Below, in pieces: positions 49,988-58,036 of a DNA stretch of 64,000 bases. How positions within the stretch are numbered: the stretch's first letter is position 1; every line of letters begins with the position of its first letter. The notes below the pieces were generated by a model that made no database searches, was not told the origin of the DNA, and saw only the letters and a list, made by a program, of their open reading frames with translations. The translations under genes were made by a program, and so were the position numbers. This DNA comes from Rosenbergiella epipactidis (GTDB lineage Bacteria > Pseudomonadota > Gammaproteobacteria > Enterobacterales > Enterobacteriaceae): the NCBI RefSeq assembly GCF_018494055.1, contig NZ_JABBFQ010000010.1, positions 1-64,000 of the forward strand. Reading direction: 5' to 3'.

Positions 49988-51241
49988 ATGTTATTTGCGC
50001 AATTTAGTCAAAGTTGGCTAAGCCAAGAATATCATCACCACTGGTTGGAAGATCAAGGCCGACAATTACTGGCATTTTATAAGCGCGCTAGATGCGAACG
50101 CGGCGGTTTCACTGCCCTCGACGACAAAGGCTATCAGGCGGAAGAGAGCCAACCGGATACCATGCAAACCGCCCGCATGACCCACTGCTTCGCCTTAGCA
50201 TCACTGCAAGGTGAGCCAGGGGCGGCTGAATTGGCGCAATGGGGCGTGGATTCGTTGCTTGGTGTGTTGAAAGATACTCAGCACGGTGGCTGGTTGAGTA
50301 CCCTGCCGGAAAAGGTTGCGGATGAGCGTAAAGCGTCTTATCTGCATGTCTTCGTGACGCTTGCCGGATGCAGTGCCAGCTTGGCGGGGATCCCGCGGGC
50401 TGACGAACTTTATCAGCAGGCCGTCGAGACATTAGAAACCCATTTCTGGATGGCCGACGAAGAAGCCTTATGCGAAAGCTATACCCGCGATTGGAAAGAT
50501 CGTGAAGCCTATCGTGGCGGTAACAGCAATATGCACTGTACCGAACTTTTCCTGCAGTTGGCGGACTTTACCGAAAATCCGCTTTGGCGCGCGCGCGCGC
50601 TGGCGATTGTCGATAAAGTGATCCATCAACATGCTCCGGCCAATAACTATTTCTTAGCTGAACACTTTCATGAAGATTGGCAAGAGTGGCACGACTACAA
50701 TAAGGATAAACCGACTGACAGTTTCCATCCTTATGGTGTGACACCCGGTCATGCTAGTGAGTGGGCGAGGCTTCTGCTGCATCTTGAGGCCGCATTGCAA
50801 GCTGCAGGGGAACCGGTTCCAGAGTGGTTGCTTACCGATGCTAAGGGGTTATTTCACGCCGGTATGGCCCACGGCTGGCATGTCGATGGGACACCTGGCA
50901 TCGTCTATACCCATGATTGGGAAGGCAAACCGGTCGCTCACAGCCGTGTCCACTGGACGTTGGCAGAAAGCTGCGGTACTGCGGCAAGCCTACTTAAGCG
51001 TACCGGAGAGCAGGTCTATGAAGAGTGGTATCGGCGTTTGTGGGACTACATCGGTTGCTACCTGATCGATACGCAAAATGGTAGCTGGTGGCAAGAGTTG
51101 GATCCGCAGCAGCATCCTTCCACTGAAATATGGTCAGGAAAACCTGATTTGTACCATGCTTGGCAGCTGACTCAAATCTCTCGTCTTCCTTTAACACCGA
51201 TGATTGGATTGTCCATTAAACACGGGCATCATCAACGTTAA
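49988..51241 (+). CDS. yihS: AGE-family sugar isomerase (YihS-like)
   Basis: A 417-residue (alpha/alpha)6-barrel protein of the N-acylglucosamine 2-epimerase family. It aligns with YihS over its length, including REAYRGGNSNMHCTELFLQL, YNKDKPTDSFHPYGVTPGH, EWARLLLHLEAAL and SGKPDLYHAWQL, with the three barrel histidines kept. YihS interconverts mannose, fructose and glucose or, in the sulfoquinovose pathway, sulfoquinovose and sulfofructose. No other sulfoquinovose genes are nearby, so an aldose-ketose isomerase role for mannose/fructose is more likely. A CG-alternating stretch (about 50586-50599) lies inside the gene. Confidence 0.82.
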   Translation: MLFAQFSQSWLSQEYHHHWLEDQGRQLLAFYKRARCERGGFTALDDKGYQAEESQPDTMQTARMTHCFALASLQGEPGAAELAQWGVDSLLGVLKDTQHGGWLSTLPEKVADERKASYLHVFVTLAGCSASLAGIPRADELYQQAVETLETHFWMADEEALCESYTRDWKDREAYRGGNSNMHCTELFLQLADFTENPLWRARALAIVDKVIHQHAPANNYFLAEHFHEDWQEWHDYNKDKPTDSFHPYGVTPGHASEWARLLLHLEAALQAAGEPVPEWLLTDAKGLFHAGMAHGWHVDGTPGIVYTHDWEGKPVAHSRVHWTLAESCGTAASLLKRTGEQVYEEWYRRLWDYIGCYLIDTQNGSWWQELDPQQHPSTEIWSGKPDLYHAWQLTQISRLPLTPMIGLSIKHGHHQR

Positions 51242-51248
51242 GCCTTTA

Positions 51249-51282
51249 GGCCCTGAACCGTTGTAGGTTTCAGGGCCTTTTT
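51249..51282. terminator. Terminator between yihS-like gene and copA
   Basis: GGCCCTGAA / TTCAGGGCC perfect 9-bp stem followed by five T residues, between convergent genes. Confidence 0.88.
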
Positions 51283-51284
51283 CG

Positions 51285-53558
51285 CTAATGAATAAAAGAA
51301 GTGCGTTTTAAGCGTAAGGCATTCCCCAAGACAAAGACGCTAGATAGCGCCATGGCGCCCGCAGCGAGAATGGGGGAAAGCTGGATCCCAAAAGTGGGGT
51401 AGAGCGCACCGGCAGCGACCGGTATCAAGATTAAGTTATAGATAAAGGCCCAAAACAGATTCTGATGAATATTGGTCATTGTCACTTGCGAAACATGTCG
51501 TGCGTTCAGCACATTGGTCAGTGAGTCGGACATCAACACTATATCGGCGGACTCCATCGCGATATCCGTCCCGCTTCCCAACGCAATCCCCACTTCAGCT
51601 GCTGCTAACGCTGGCGCATCGTTAATCCCATCACCCACAAAACTGACACCGGTAAAGCGTTGCTGCCAATTTTGAATCGCCTCGATCTTCCCTTGGGGTT
51701 TGACCTCGGCAACTACTTCGCTGATACCGAGCTGCTTCGCCACCGCTTGTGCAGTAAGACGGTTATCGCCGGTGACCATCGCCACGGTGATCCCTTGAGC
51801 CTGCAGCTGACTAACTACTGTTCGGCTAACCGCTTTAATCGGGTCGGCCACAGCAATTATTCCTGCGAGTTGCTGGTCAATGGCAATATAAAACGGACTC
51901 TTGCCTTGCTTTGCGTAATCGGTCGCCAGTGCGTCGAGATCGCTGGATACGATAGACAGGCTGTGTAGATAACGTTGAGCACCGATATCGACCCGCTTAC
52001 CCTGCACCCAAGCACTCACCCCCATTCCGCTGTGGCTGGTGAAATCTGTTGCAGACAGTCGTTCAAGCTGCTGGGCCTCAGCGGCCTTCACTACTGCACT
52101 GGCCAGTGGGTGTTCAGAGTAACGCTCAACCGCGGCAGCATAGGCCAATAGCTGTTCTGTGCGGTAACCATCAGCCGGTTGGATATCGGTGAGCGCTGGC
52201 TGTCCTTCGGTTAAGGTGCCTGTCTTATCGAAAGCGATCAGCGTCGTTTCACGAAGCTGCTGCAAGGCCCTGCCTTGGCGGAATAAGATCCCTTTTTCTG
52301 CGGCGCGGCCGGTGGCAACCATGATGGAGGTTGGGGTCGCTAAGCCCATGGCACAGGGGCAGGCAATAATCAGTACGGCGACAGCGTTCACTATGGCGAG
52401 ACTGATCCCCCCTTGTGGCGCAAAATAGAGCCAGCCAATCAGCGTTAACAGTGCAGCCACGAAGACGACTGGTACAAACCAAAGGGTAACTTTATCAACG
52501 ACGCCTTGGATGGGCAGTTTCGCGGCTTGAGCGTGCTCGACGGCCTGAACAATCTGTGCCAAGACGGTCTGCTCTCCCGTTGCGGTAACCTTGAAGCGTA
52601 AATAGCCTTGTTGATTTAGGGTACCACCCGTCAAGGTGTCACCGGGACCTTTACGCACGGCGAGCGGTTCACCAGTCACCATTGATTCCTCTACGTGGCT
52701 CTCTCCCGTAACGACTTCGCCATCAATTGGAATCTTCTCTCCCGGTCTGACTTCAACGATATCACCCAGCACCAGACTCTCGGTAGCCACCTCTTCGCTT
52801 TGTTCATTGTGCCAGCGATGGGCAACATTAGGTTGCAGTTGCAGTAATCGCTGCATCGCTTGTGATGTTTTGCCTTTTGCACGCGCCTCAAGCAAGCGGC
52901 CAATAAGCACTAAGCAGACGATCATCGCGGCCGCTTCATAATAAACGTGAACGCTTTGGGCCGGGAGCCATTGCGGGGCAAACGTCGCAAAGAGCGAATA
53001 GCCCCATGCCGCAAGCGTACCTATCGCCACTAAGGCGTTCATATCAGGCGCACGATGCCATAAGGCTGGTAAGCCTAAACGGTAGAATTGTCGGCCAGGG
53101 CCAAGCAGTACTAAGGTGGAGAGTATCGCCTCGGCAACCCAGCGTACCGGTACAGGGAGGTAATGATCGACCCCGTTCTGGAGCCTGTGGCTCAGGTGCA
53201 TTGCCATCTCTACGGCAAAGATAGGCAGCGTGAGCACGACAGCAATCAATACGTTACGCTGTAAGGCCTTAATATGGTCCTGCTTTTTTTGTTGTTGTAA
53301 GGCGCGGGTCTCGGCGGCATCCACAAAGATTTTTGCAGGATAGCCGGCGGCGGTAATGGCTCGTGCTAAGCTTTCCCCATCAACCTCTCCGATAATGGTC
53401 GCGCGTTCGGTTGCTAAATTAACGCTCGCTTGTTCAACGCCGGGTTGAGCGGCTAACACACGCTCTACGCGTCCGACGCAACTTGCACAAGACATCCCCT
53501 CAACCGTCAGTTGTAGGGGAGGTTTGGCGTGGTGAGATGTGGATGATTGGCTAGACAT
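51285..53558 (-). CDS. copA: Cu(I)-exporting P1B-type ATPase
   Basis: An inner-membrane copper pump of 757 residues. It has one N-terminal metal-binding domain ([12 protein letters not shown]), whereas E. coli CopA (834) has two. The core shows the TGES phosphatase loop, CPC in the membrane (C400 region, [12 protein letters not shown]), phosphorylated Asp in DKTGTLTEG (about 441), and [13 protein letters not shown]7 carries YN ([10 protein letters not shown]) and TM8 carries MxxS (AMALSSVF), the Cu(I) signature. It has an AGGAGGAG ribosome site and a CueR-type promoter. Confidence 0.95.
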   Translation of the reverse strand: MSSQSSTSHHAKPPLQLTVEGMSCASCVGRVERVLAAQPGVEQASVNLATERATIIGEVDGESLARAITAAGYPAKIFVDAAETRALQQQKKQDHIKALQRNVLIAVVLTLPIFAVEMAMHLSHRLQNGVDHYLPVPVRWVAEAILSTLVLLGPGRQFYRLGLPALWHRAPDMNALVAIGTLAAWGYSLFATFAPQWLPAQSVHVYYEAAAMIVCLVLIGRLLEARAKGKTSQAMQRLLQLQPNVAHRWHNEQSEEVATESLVLGDIVEVRPGEKIPIDGEVVTGESHVEESMVTGEPLAVRKGPGDTLTGGTLNQQGYLRFKVTATGEQTVLAQIVQAVEHAQAAKLPIQGVVDKVTLWFVPVVFVAALLTLIGWLYFAPQGGISLAIVNAVAVLIIACPCAMGLATPTSIMVATGRAAEKGILFRQGRALQQLRETTLIAFDKTGTLTEGQPALTDIQPADGYRTEQLLAYAAAVERYSEHPLASAVVKAAEAQQLERLSATDFTSHSGMGVSAWVQGKRVDIGAQRYLHSLSIVSSDLDALATDYAKQGKSPFYIAIDQQLAGIIAVADPIKAVSRTVVSQLQAQGITVAMVTGDNRLTAQAVAKQLGISEVVAEVKPQGKIEAIQNWQQRFTGVSFVGDGINDAPALAAAEVGIALGSGTDIAMESADIVLMSDSLTNVLNARHVSQVTMTNIHQNLFWAFIYNLILIPVAAGALYPTFGIQLSPILAAGAMALSSVFVLGNALRLKRTSFIH

Positions 53559-53586
53559 GATGAACTCCTCCTGTTCAATTAAGCCT

Positions 53587-53617
53587 AGCCTACAGCTTCC
53601 TGTAAGGGAAAGGTCAA
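53587..53617 (-). promoter_or_regulatory. CueR/MerR-type promoter of copA
   Basis: On the minus strand TTGACC (53617-53612) and TAGGCT (53592-53587) are separated by exactly 19 bp. That long spacer is typical of MerR-family activated promoters. The spacer holds an interrupted inverted repeat (CTTTCC...AGGAAG) like the CueR site. Copper activation through a CueR encoded elsewhere is expected. Confidence 0.8.
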
Positions 53618-53695
53618 GTGAGGAAAAGCTGGACGCACTTTAGTATCTACGCTGTAATATTGGGTATGAAGAGATCCCCTGTTAGGGAACAGACT

Positions 53696-54049
53696 ATGCG
53701 TACTGATCCATGTAGTGAACCGCACACTGCAGAGCACCCACCGTTACCCGTACTCAGTAGCCAAGATATTGCGCGGCTGGCAGACACCTTTAAACTATTA
53801 GGTGACCCTTCGCGTTTACGTATTTTGCTTCAGTGTCTGACGCAACCGGCTGCGGTAAACGATATTGCCGAGGCGTTGCAGCTCTCCCAATCTTTGGTGA
53901 GTCATCACCTGCGACTATTAAAAGCCGCTCGGTTGGTGATTGGCGAGCGAAGTGCTCGCCATATCTACTATCGGGTCGCTGACAATCATGTTAGCCATGT
54001 ACTGCGCGATATGGCCATCCACCTAACGGAAGAGCCTGTGCAAGATTAA
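53696..54049 (+). CDS. ArsR/SmtB-family Zn-type metal sensor
   Basis: A 117-residue winged-helix repressor. The HTH is DIAEALQLSQSLVSHHLRLLKAARLV. The C-terminal alpha-5 helix contains D-N-H then H...E in the spacing DxHx10Hx2E (DNHVSHVLRDMAIHLTE), which is exactly the Zn(II)/Co(II) site of SmtB/CzrA. It therefore probably controls the CDF exporter facing it, whose stop overlaps its own by 4 bp. The ATG at 53696 with AGGGA upstream is preferred over an open extension of 26 codons into the copA promoter. Confidence 0.88.
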   Translation: MRTDPCSEPHTAEHPPLPVLSSQDIARLADTFKLLGDPSRLRILLQCLTQPAAVNDIAEALQLSQSLVSHHLRLLKAARLVIGERSARHIYYRVADNHVSHVLRDMAIHLTEEPVQD

Positions 54050-55047
54050 TGCGAGTGAGTAGGGGAATGAGGCGTTTCGCCGCAGTCGTGATGATGGCTT
54101 GCCTCACTCAATAAACACTGTGGTGACGAAGGCTCGTCCGACCAATCAATCGCGATAGTACTGTGCCCGATAGCGAATTTTTCTTGTAAGGCGGTTTCCA
54201 CCGCACGCACAACCTGTTTCGCCTGAGTATCCTCCACCGCCCGAATATGCAGGGTGGCCAGTGTATAACCGGTACTAATTTGCCAGACGTGGATATGCGA
54301 GACCTCACTGAGTCCAGAGACATGCTCCAATAGATGAGCGCTAATTAAGCTTGGCGCGGCGTCATCAGGGGCACCCTCCAGCAGGATATGTGATGTTTTC
54401 CGTATCAGTTTCCACGCCCCACGCAGAATCAATACCGCCACCAGCACTGATAGTATCGGGTCAATCGGCGCCCATCCCGTCAGGCCAATCACGATTGCCG
54501 CAACGATTGCCGCAAACGACCCCAGCAGATCGCCCATCACATGCAAGATAACACCTTTAATATTGACGTTTTCGGTTTCGCCGCGCGTCATGATCCATAA
54601 TACCACAAGATTGATTATCAATCCGGCGCAGGCGACGATAAACATGGGCCAAGGCATCACAGTGGCCGGTGCAGTGAGGCGTTGCCAGGCTTCATAAATA
54701 ATAAAGATGGCTATGAGGAACAGTGTCATGGCGTTAAATAAACTCGCCAAGACTTCGAAACGGATATAGCCGAAGGTGAGGCGGTTATTGGGTTGGCGCT
54801 GTCCAAAATAAAACGCCGCCCAAGCGAGTGCAAGCGCGAAGGCATCGGTCAACATATGCCCCGCATCAGCCATCAGGGCGAGGGATCCGGCGTAGACTCC
54901 CCCCACAAACTCGACAATCATAAAGGTAAAAATCAGCACAAAAGAGAGGAGTACTTTCTTTTGGTTGGCTTGATTCACTTTGGGAACATGAGAGTGGTCG
55001 TGATCATGTTGATGATCGTGGCCAGAGTGGTGAGAGTGGGATGACAT
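54046..55047 (-). CDS. zitB: Cation diffusion facilitator, zinc exporter (ZitB/CzcD-like)
   Basis: A 333-residue CDF protein: His-rich N-terminus (HSGHDHQHDHDHSH), six membrane helices with the metal site in TM2 (GSLALMADAGHMLTDAFALALA, HxxxD), a second site in TM5 (GVILHVMGDLLGS), and a C-terminal cytoplasmic domain. It exchanges Zn(II) for protons. I use the ATG at 55047 (GAGG upstream). The Zn-sensing ArsR gene next to it is the likely regulator. Confidence 0.92.
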   Translation of the reverse strand: MSSHSHHSGHDHQHDHDHSHVPKVNQANQKKVLLSFVLIFTFMIVEFVGGVYAGSLALMADAGHMLTDAFALALAWAAFYFGQRQPNNRLTFGYIRFEVLASLFNAMTLFLIAIFIIYEAWQRLTAPATVMPWPMFIVACAGLIINLVVLWIMTRGETENVNIKGVILHVMGDLLGSFAAIVAAIVIGLTGWAPIDPILSVLVAVLILRGAWKLIRKTSHILLEGAPDDAAPSLISAHLLEHVSGLSEVSHIHVWQISTGYTLATLHIRAVEDTQAKQVVRAVETALQEKFAIGHSTIAIDWSDEPSSPQCLLSEASHHHDCGETPHSPTHSH

Positions 55048-55065
55048 TGCTGCCTCGCTATAGTT

Positions 55066-55095
55066 TACAAGTGAACATATGAACACATATTAATA
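55066..55095 (-). promoter_or_regulatory. Repeat operator upstream of the zinc exporter
   Basis: The minus strand reads TGTTCATATGTTCA within an AT-rich setting: two TGTTCA units at an 8-bp period, 25-45 bp before the CDF start. SmtB-type sites are built on TGAACA/TGTTCA half sites, so this is a plausible binding site for the adjacent ArsR sensor. The usual inverted geometry is not perfect here. Confidence 0.5.
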
Positions 55096-55128
55096 TATAG
55101 CGGGCAGCAGAGAAAGGGGAATTTCGGC

Positions 55129-55881
55129 TTAACGTTCTACTGAGCATCCTTGAAAGGCTTTGGTGCGTTTGCGGCACAGTACGCGGATCAAGGTGAGCAA
55201 AGAGACGGCAAGTAAGATTGAACCAGCCAGAATAAAGGCGTTCATCCCAAACCACTCGTAACCTAAAATACCGATCAACCCGCCAATAAAGAAAGAAATA
55301 AATGAGGTCACATAGACGCTGAGCAGATAGCGGAATTGCTTCATTTGTGCCGGAGGGTGGCGCATGATCGGATGCAATAATAGATTTGCTAATACGATGC
55401 CAGCATCGGTTAAGGTTCCTGTCACGTGGGTGGTACGCACTTTACCTTGCGACAGCTGGGTAGAAGTCGCGTTGTGCACACCGAGTAGGAAGCTGAGGCC
55501 AAACAGATAGTAGCCATGCTGTAGGTCTTGAGGATACCAGAAGCCCACGACCACCGGAGCAATCAACAATATGCCTTCAACTAATAGGATATGTGCGTAG
55601 ATGGTGCGTAGATTCACTTTCTTCGCAAATGACACGGCAACACGTGAGGTAAATGCGCCAGAAAGAAAGCACGTCAGCAATAGGATCAGCGGGATCATCT
55701 CCAGTTTATCCCACTGCAATAATTCCTGAGACAGTTGCGTCGCGTTACCGGTCATATTTGAAGGGAACAGACCAAAAGCGCCCAATGCCAATACATTGAG
55801 CATCCCGGCGCACCCCGCTAACGCAACAGCAAGCTGGCGGTCTTCGTTACCGGTACGGCCAGACTTTTTATCAATAAGCAT
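55129..55881 (-). CDS. YoaK/DUF1275 family membrane protein
   Basis: A 250-residue protein with about six to seven membrane helices. Family signatures are FPSNMTGNATQLSQ (about 40-53), HNATSTQLSQGKVRTTHVTGTLTD and the following helices. The function of DUF1275 proteins is unknown. The SD GGAAGG is seven bases before the ATG and can be paired by an upstream complementary segment. It may be read through from the SemiSWEET gene 66 bp upstream. Confidence 0.85.
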   Translation of the reverse strand: MLIDKKSGRTGNEDRQLAVALAGCAGMLNVLALGAFGLFPSNMTGNATQLSQELLQWDKLEMIPLILLLTCFLSGAFTSRVAVSFAKKVNLRTIYAHILLVEGILLIAPVVVGFWYPQDLQHGYYLFGLSFLLGVHNATSTQLSQGKVRTTHVTGTLTDAGIVLANLLLHPIMRHPPAQMKQFRYLLSVYVTSFISFFIGGLIGILGYEWFGMNAFILAGSILLAVSLLTLIRVLCRKRTKAFQGCSVER

Positions 55882-55887
55882 AATTTA

Positions 55888-55940
55888 CCTTCCCTATTAA
55901 AGTGGGAGCGTGACAAAGACCGATTTTCTAATAAGGAAGG
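55888..55940 (-). promoter_or_regulatory. Inverted repeat masking the ribosome site of the DUF1275 gene
   Basis: Segments 55929-55940 and 55888-55899 are complementary at 11 of 12 positions around a 29-base loop. On the minus transcript the 3' arm contains the Shine-Dalgarno GGAAGG, so the hairpin could lower translation of the DUF1275 protein. No T-run follows, which speaks against a terminator. Confidence 0.4.
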
Positions 55941-55947
55941 CACCTAA

Positions 55948-56421
55948 TTATTCAGTAAGTTCAGTAGCAGCCTGACTTTTCTTACTTTTCTTAGCCGCGC
56001 GAGCGTTAAGCGTTCGTTGTAGCGGACGCAGACTATGTATTCGTGGCTTTAATACAACGCGATGCATTCGACGGATCCGTCGACCTCGTTTAATTAAGCG
56101 CGGGCGTTCTAACCATAATTTTAAGCCAATCACGGTAATGGCCAGCAGCGCGGTGATACCGTTGGCCATCATCACAGGAATATCGTGGACGCGGAAACCG
56201 TAGCCAGTCCAGCAGGCAACGCCGAAAAATAGTGCCGACCACATGCCTAAGGAGAGGGCTTTAGTTTCCTTATTCTTGACGATATGCAGTACCTGTAGGC
56301 AAAACGATCCCGTAGTGACCCAGGCCGCTAACGTCCCCAGCCAGACAGGCCAGGGGGTCAGAACAGCTATCGATAGCAGCGCCAAGGCGATGGTAACAGC
56401 AACAATAAAAATATTTTTCAT
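55948..56421 (-). CDS. SemiSWEET-type sugar transporter with basic C-terminal tail
   Basis: A 157-residue protein. Residues about 25-105 form a three-helix SemiSWEET/MtN3 unit (LAAWVTTGSFCLQVLHIVKNKETKALSLGMW, then FGVACWTGYGFRVHDIPVMMANGITALLAITVIGLKL). The usual PQ before VLHI is LQ. An extra hydrophobic segment precedes it, and an Arg/Lys-rich tail of about 50 residues (about 107-157) follows, which known SemiSWEETs (about 85-95 residues) lack. Its ATG lies 4 bases after the stop of the D-arabinitol dehydrogenase gene, so the two are translationally coupled. A sugar or polyol substrate is inferred. Confidence 0.75.
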   Translation of the reverse strand: MKNIFIVAVTIALALLSIAVLTPWPVWLGTLAAWVTTGSFCLQVLHIVKNKETKALSLGMWSALFFGVACWTGYGFRVHDIPVMMANGITALLAITVIGLKLWLERPRLIKRGRRIRRMHRVVLKPRIHSLRPLQRTLNARAAKKSKKSQAATELTE

Positions 56422-56425
56422 GATG

Positions 56426-57832
56426 TTAGTGAGATTCCGCTAAAGTGCCTTCAACCTGCTTCACGATCTCGCGGAGATCCTCGGTGAAGGTCGGATGTTC
56501 AGCCAAACTACCCATTAGGGCAGGAGATTGTGCGAAGGCCTTGAGGCTGTCTTCTTCAGCAAAAATCGCCTCGAAAGGCACGCTGTCGATTGCCCGATCT
56601 TGGTACTCAAAAGGCAGGGTACCTGCCGCGCGACGTTGCATAAAGAGATACCACAATGCGACTAACACCAGCGTTGCCTTGGGGACTTCGCCTTGTTGGT
56701 AGCGCGTTTTTAGCGTTGGCAAAATAAATTGCTGTAGCTTAGCGATACTGTCTGACGACACACGCTGATTCGTATCACGGACCTTGGCGTTACTGAAACG
56801 GTGTAACGTGGTCTTACAATACTCATCAAGGTTGATCGGCCCTTTCGCTAGTGCTGCGGTGACGTCTTGGCCGATATAGTTACGGATCCATTCTTGAACC
56901 TGCGGCGTTAGGCTCTCGTCAATGGACTGCACCCCCAATAATGCGCCCGCCCAAGCGATACCGCTGTGACTTGCATTGAGCACACGGATTTTGGCTTCTT
57001 CAAAGGAAAGCACATCTTCGACGAATTCTACGCCCACTCGCTCTAGCTCAGGACGACCGGCGATAAAGTCATCTTCAATGACCCATTGCGAGAAAGCTTC
57101 GCAGGCAACGGGGACCTGATCGTTGTCGATACCTTGCTCGGCCAAGCGGTCGAGTAGGGCTTCGTCAGTTTGTGGGGTAATACGGTCAACCATACTGTTT
57201 GGTGTACTGATCGATTGGTCACACCAAGCGGCTAACGCTTTATCGCCCAACGCCGCGATATATTCGTTGAGTCCGGTACGTAAGCAGTCACCGTTATGAC
57301 GGAGGTTATCGCAATTAAGTAAGGTAATGGGACCCGCTTGCGTCGCTAGACGCTGGCGTAAAATGGCAACCAATACCCCGTATACTGTGGCAATAGGGTT
57401 GGGATCGGCCAACTCTTGAACGATGACGGGATGGTTAAGGTCGAGGTGTCCATCATCTTTCAGGAAATAACCGCCTTCAGTCACGGTGAAAGAGATTAGC
57501 TTTGTTTCAGGATCGGCACCGACTTGAATCAGCTGCGATAAGTTAGCATCCCAAGGGATGACTTTCTTTATTGCGGTGATCGTTTGGTAATCGATATCGC
57601 CCTCTGGGCTGATCACTTCAAGGGTATAAGCACCTTGCTGGCGACCCAGTTGGTCGAGAGTGGCTTGGCTCGCGCTGTTACGAATGTTACCGAGGGCTAA
57701 TGACCAGCGGGTGTCACCAAGTTTATGGAGTTCGTTAAGATACCAACTTTGGTGAGCTCGATGGAAAGCGCCCGCGCCTAAATGTAGCCACGTGGAATGA
57801 GTGGAAGGTGTACTGTTTTGTGTAGTTTGCAA
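56426..57832 (-). CDS. dalD: D-arabinitol 4-dehydrogenase (mannitol dehydrogenase family)
   Basis: A 468-residue polyol-specific long-chain dehydrogenase that would oxidise D-arabinitol to D-xylulose with NAD. It resembles DalD of Klebsiella: LHLGAGAFHRAHQSWYLNEL, FTVTEGGYFL, LLNCDNLRHNGD, VDRITP, ACEAFSQWVIEDDF, and the catalytic KIRVLNASHSGIAWAG (Lys/Asn/His). Fructuronate reductase or mannitol dehydrogenase are alternatives. The start is TTG with AAGGA six bases upstream; no ATG or GTG fits. No xylulose kinase is nearby. Confidence 0.82.
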   Translation of the reverse strand: MQTTQNSTPSTHSTWLHLGAGAFHRAHQSWYLNELHKLGDTRWSLALGNIRNSASQATLDQLGRQQGAYTLEVISPEGDIDYQTITAIKKVIPWDANLSQLIQVGADPETKLISFTVTEGGYFLKDDGHLDLNHPVIVQELADPNPIATVYGVLVAILRQRLATQAGPITLLNCDNLRHNGDCLRTGLNEYIAALGDKALAAWCDQSISTPNSMVDRITPQTDEALLDRLAEQGIDNDQVPVACEAFSQWVIEDDFIAGRPELERVGVEFVEDVLSFEEAKIRVLNASHSGIAWAGALLGVQSIDESLTPQVQEWIRNYIGQDVTAALAKGPINLDEYCKTTLHRFSNAKVRDTNQRVSSDSIAKLQQFILPTLKTRYQQGEVPKATLVLVALWYLFMQRRAAGTLPFEYQDRAIDSVPFEAIFAEEDSLKAFAQSPALMGSLAEHPTFTEDLREIVKQVEGTLAESH

Positions 57833-57871
57833 AGGGCATCCTTAGTCGCAATCGACAATTGTTACGTTAGA

Positions 57872-57887
57872 ATGTTACTGGTAACCA
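57872..57887. promoter_or_regulatory. GntR-like (LacI-family) operator upstream of dalD
   Basis: ATGTTACTGGTAACCA matches 14 of 16 positions of the GntR gluconate-repressor operator ATGTTACCGGTAACAT known from E. coli. It lies 40 bp upstream of the dalD start. In the same 204-bp divergent region, ACTTTGT-A-ACAAAGT (57965-57979) is another inverted repeat, nearer to the terC gene. Confidence 0.55.
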
Positions 57888-58036
57888 TAGCACAATTAGT
57901 CAAAATGCAAAGTTTTAGGCCGAAATAAGTGATGAATTACGAAATGAGAGATAACTAAGGCTTTACTTTGTAACAAAGTTTGATAAACAGTAGCCTAACT
58001 TAATTATAGACAGGTTTAGCCGGCTTCGAGGGTACT

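Noticed and set aside
50586-50599. Alternating CG run, possible Z-DNA signal
   Set aside because: It lies inside the yihS-like coding sequence and is explained by Ala/Arg codons; too short to claim function.
57833-58036. Manganese (yybP-ykoY) riboswitch before the TerC-like gene
   Set aside because: TerC genes often have it, but the conserved aptamer blocks could not be found in this 204-bp region.
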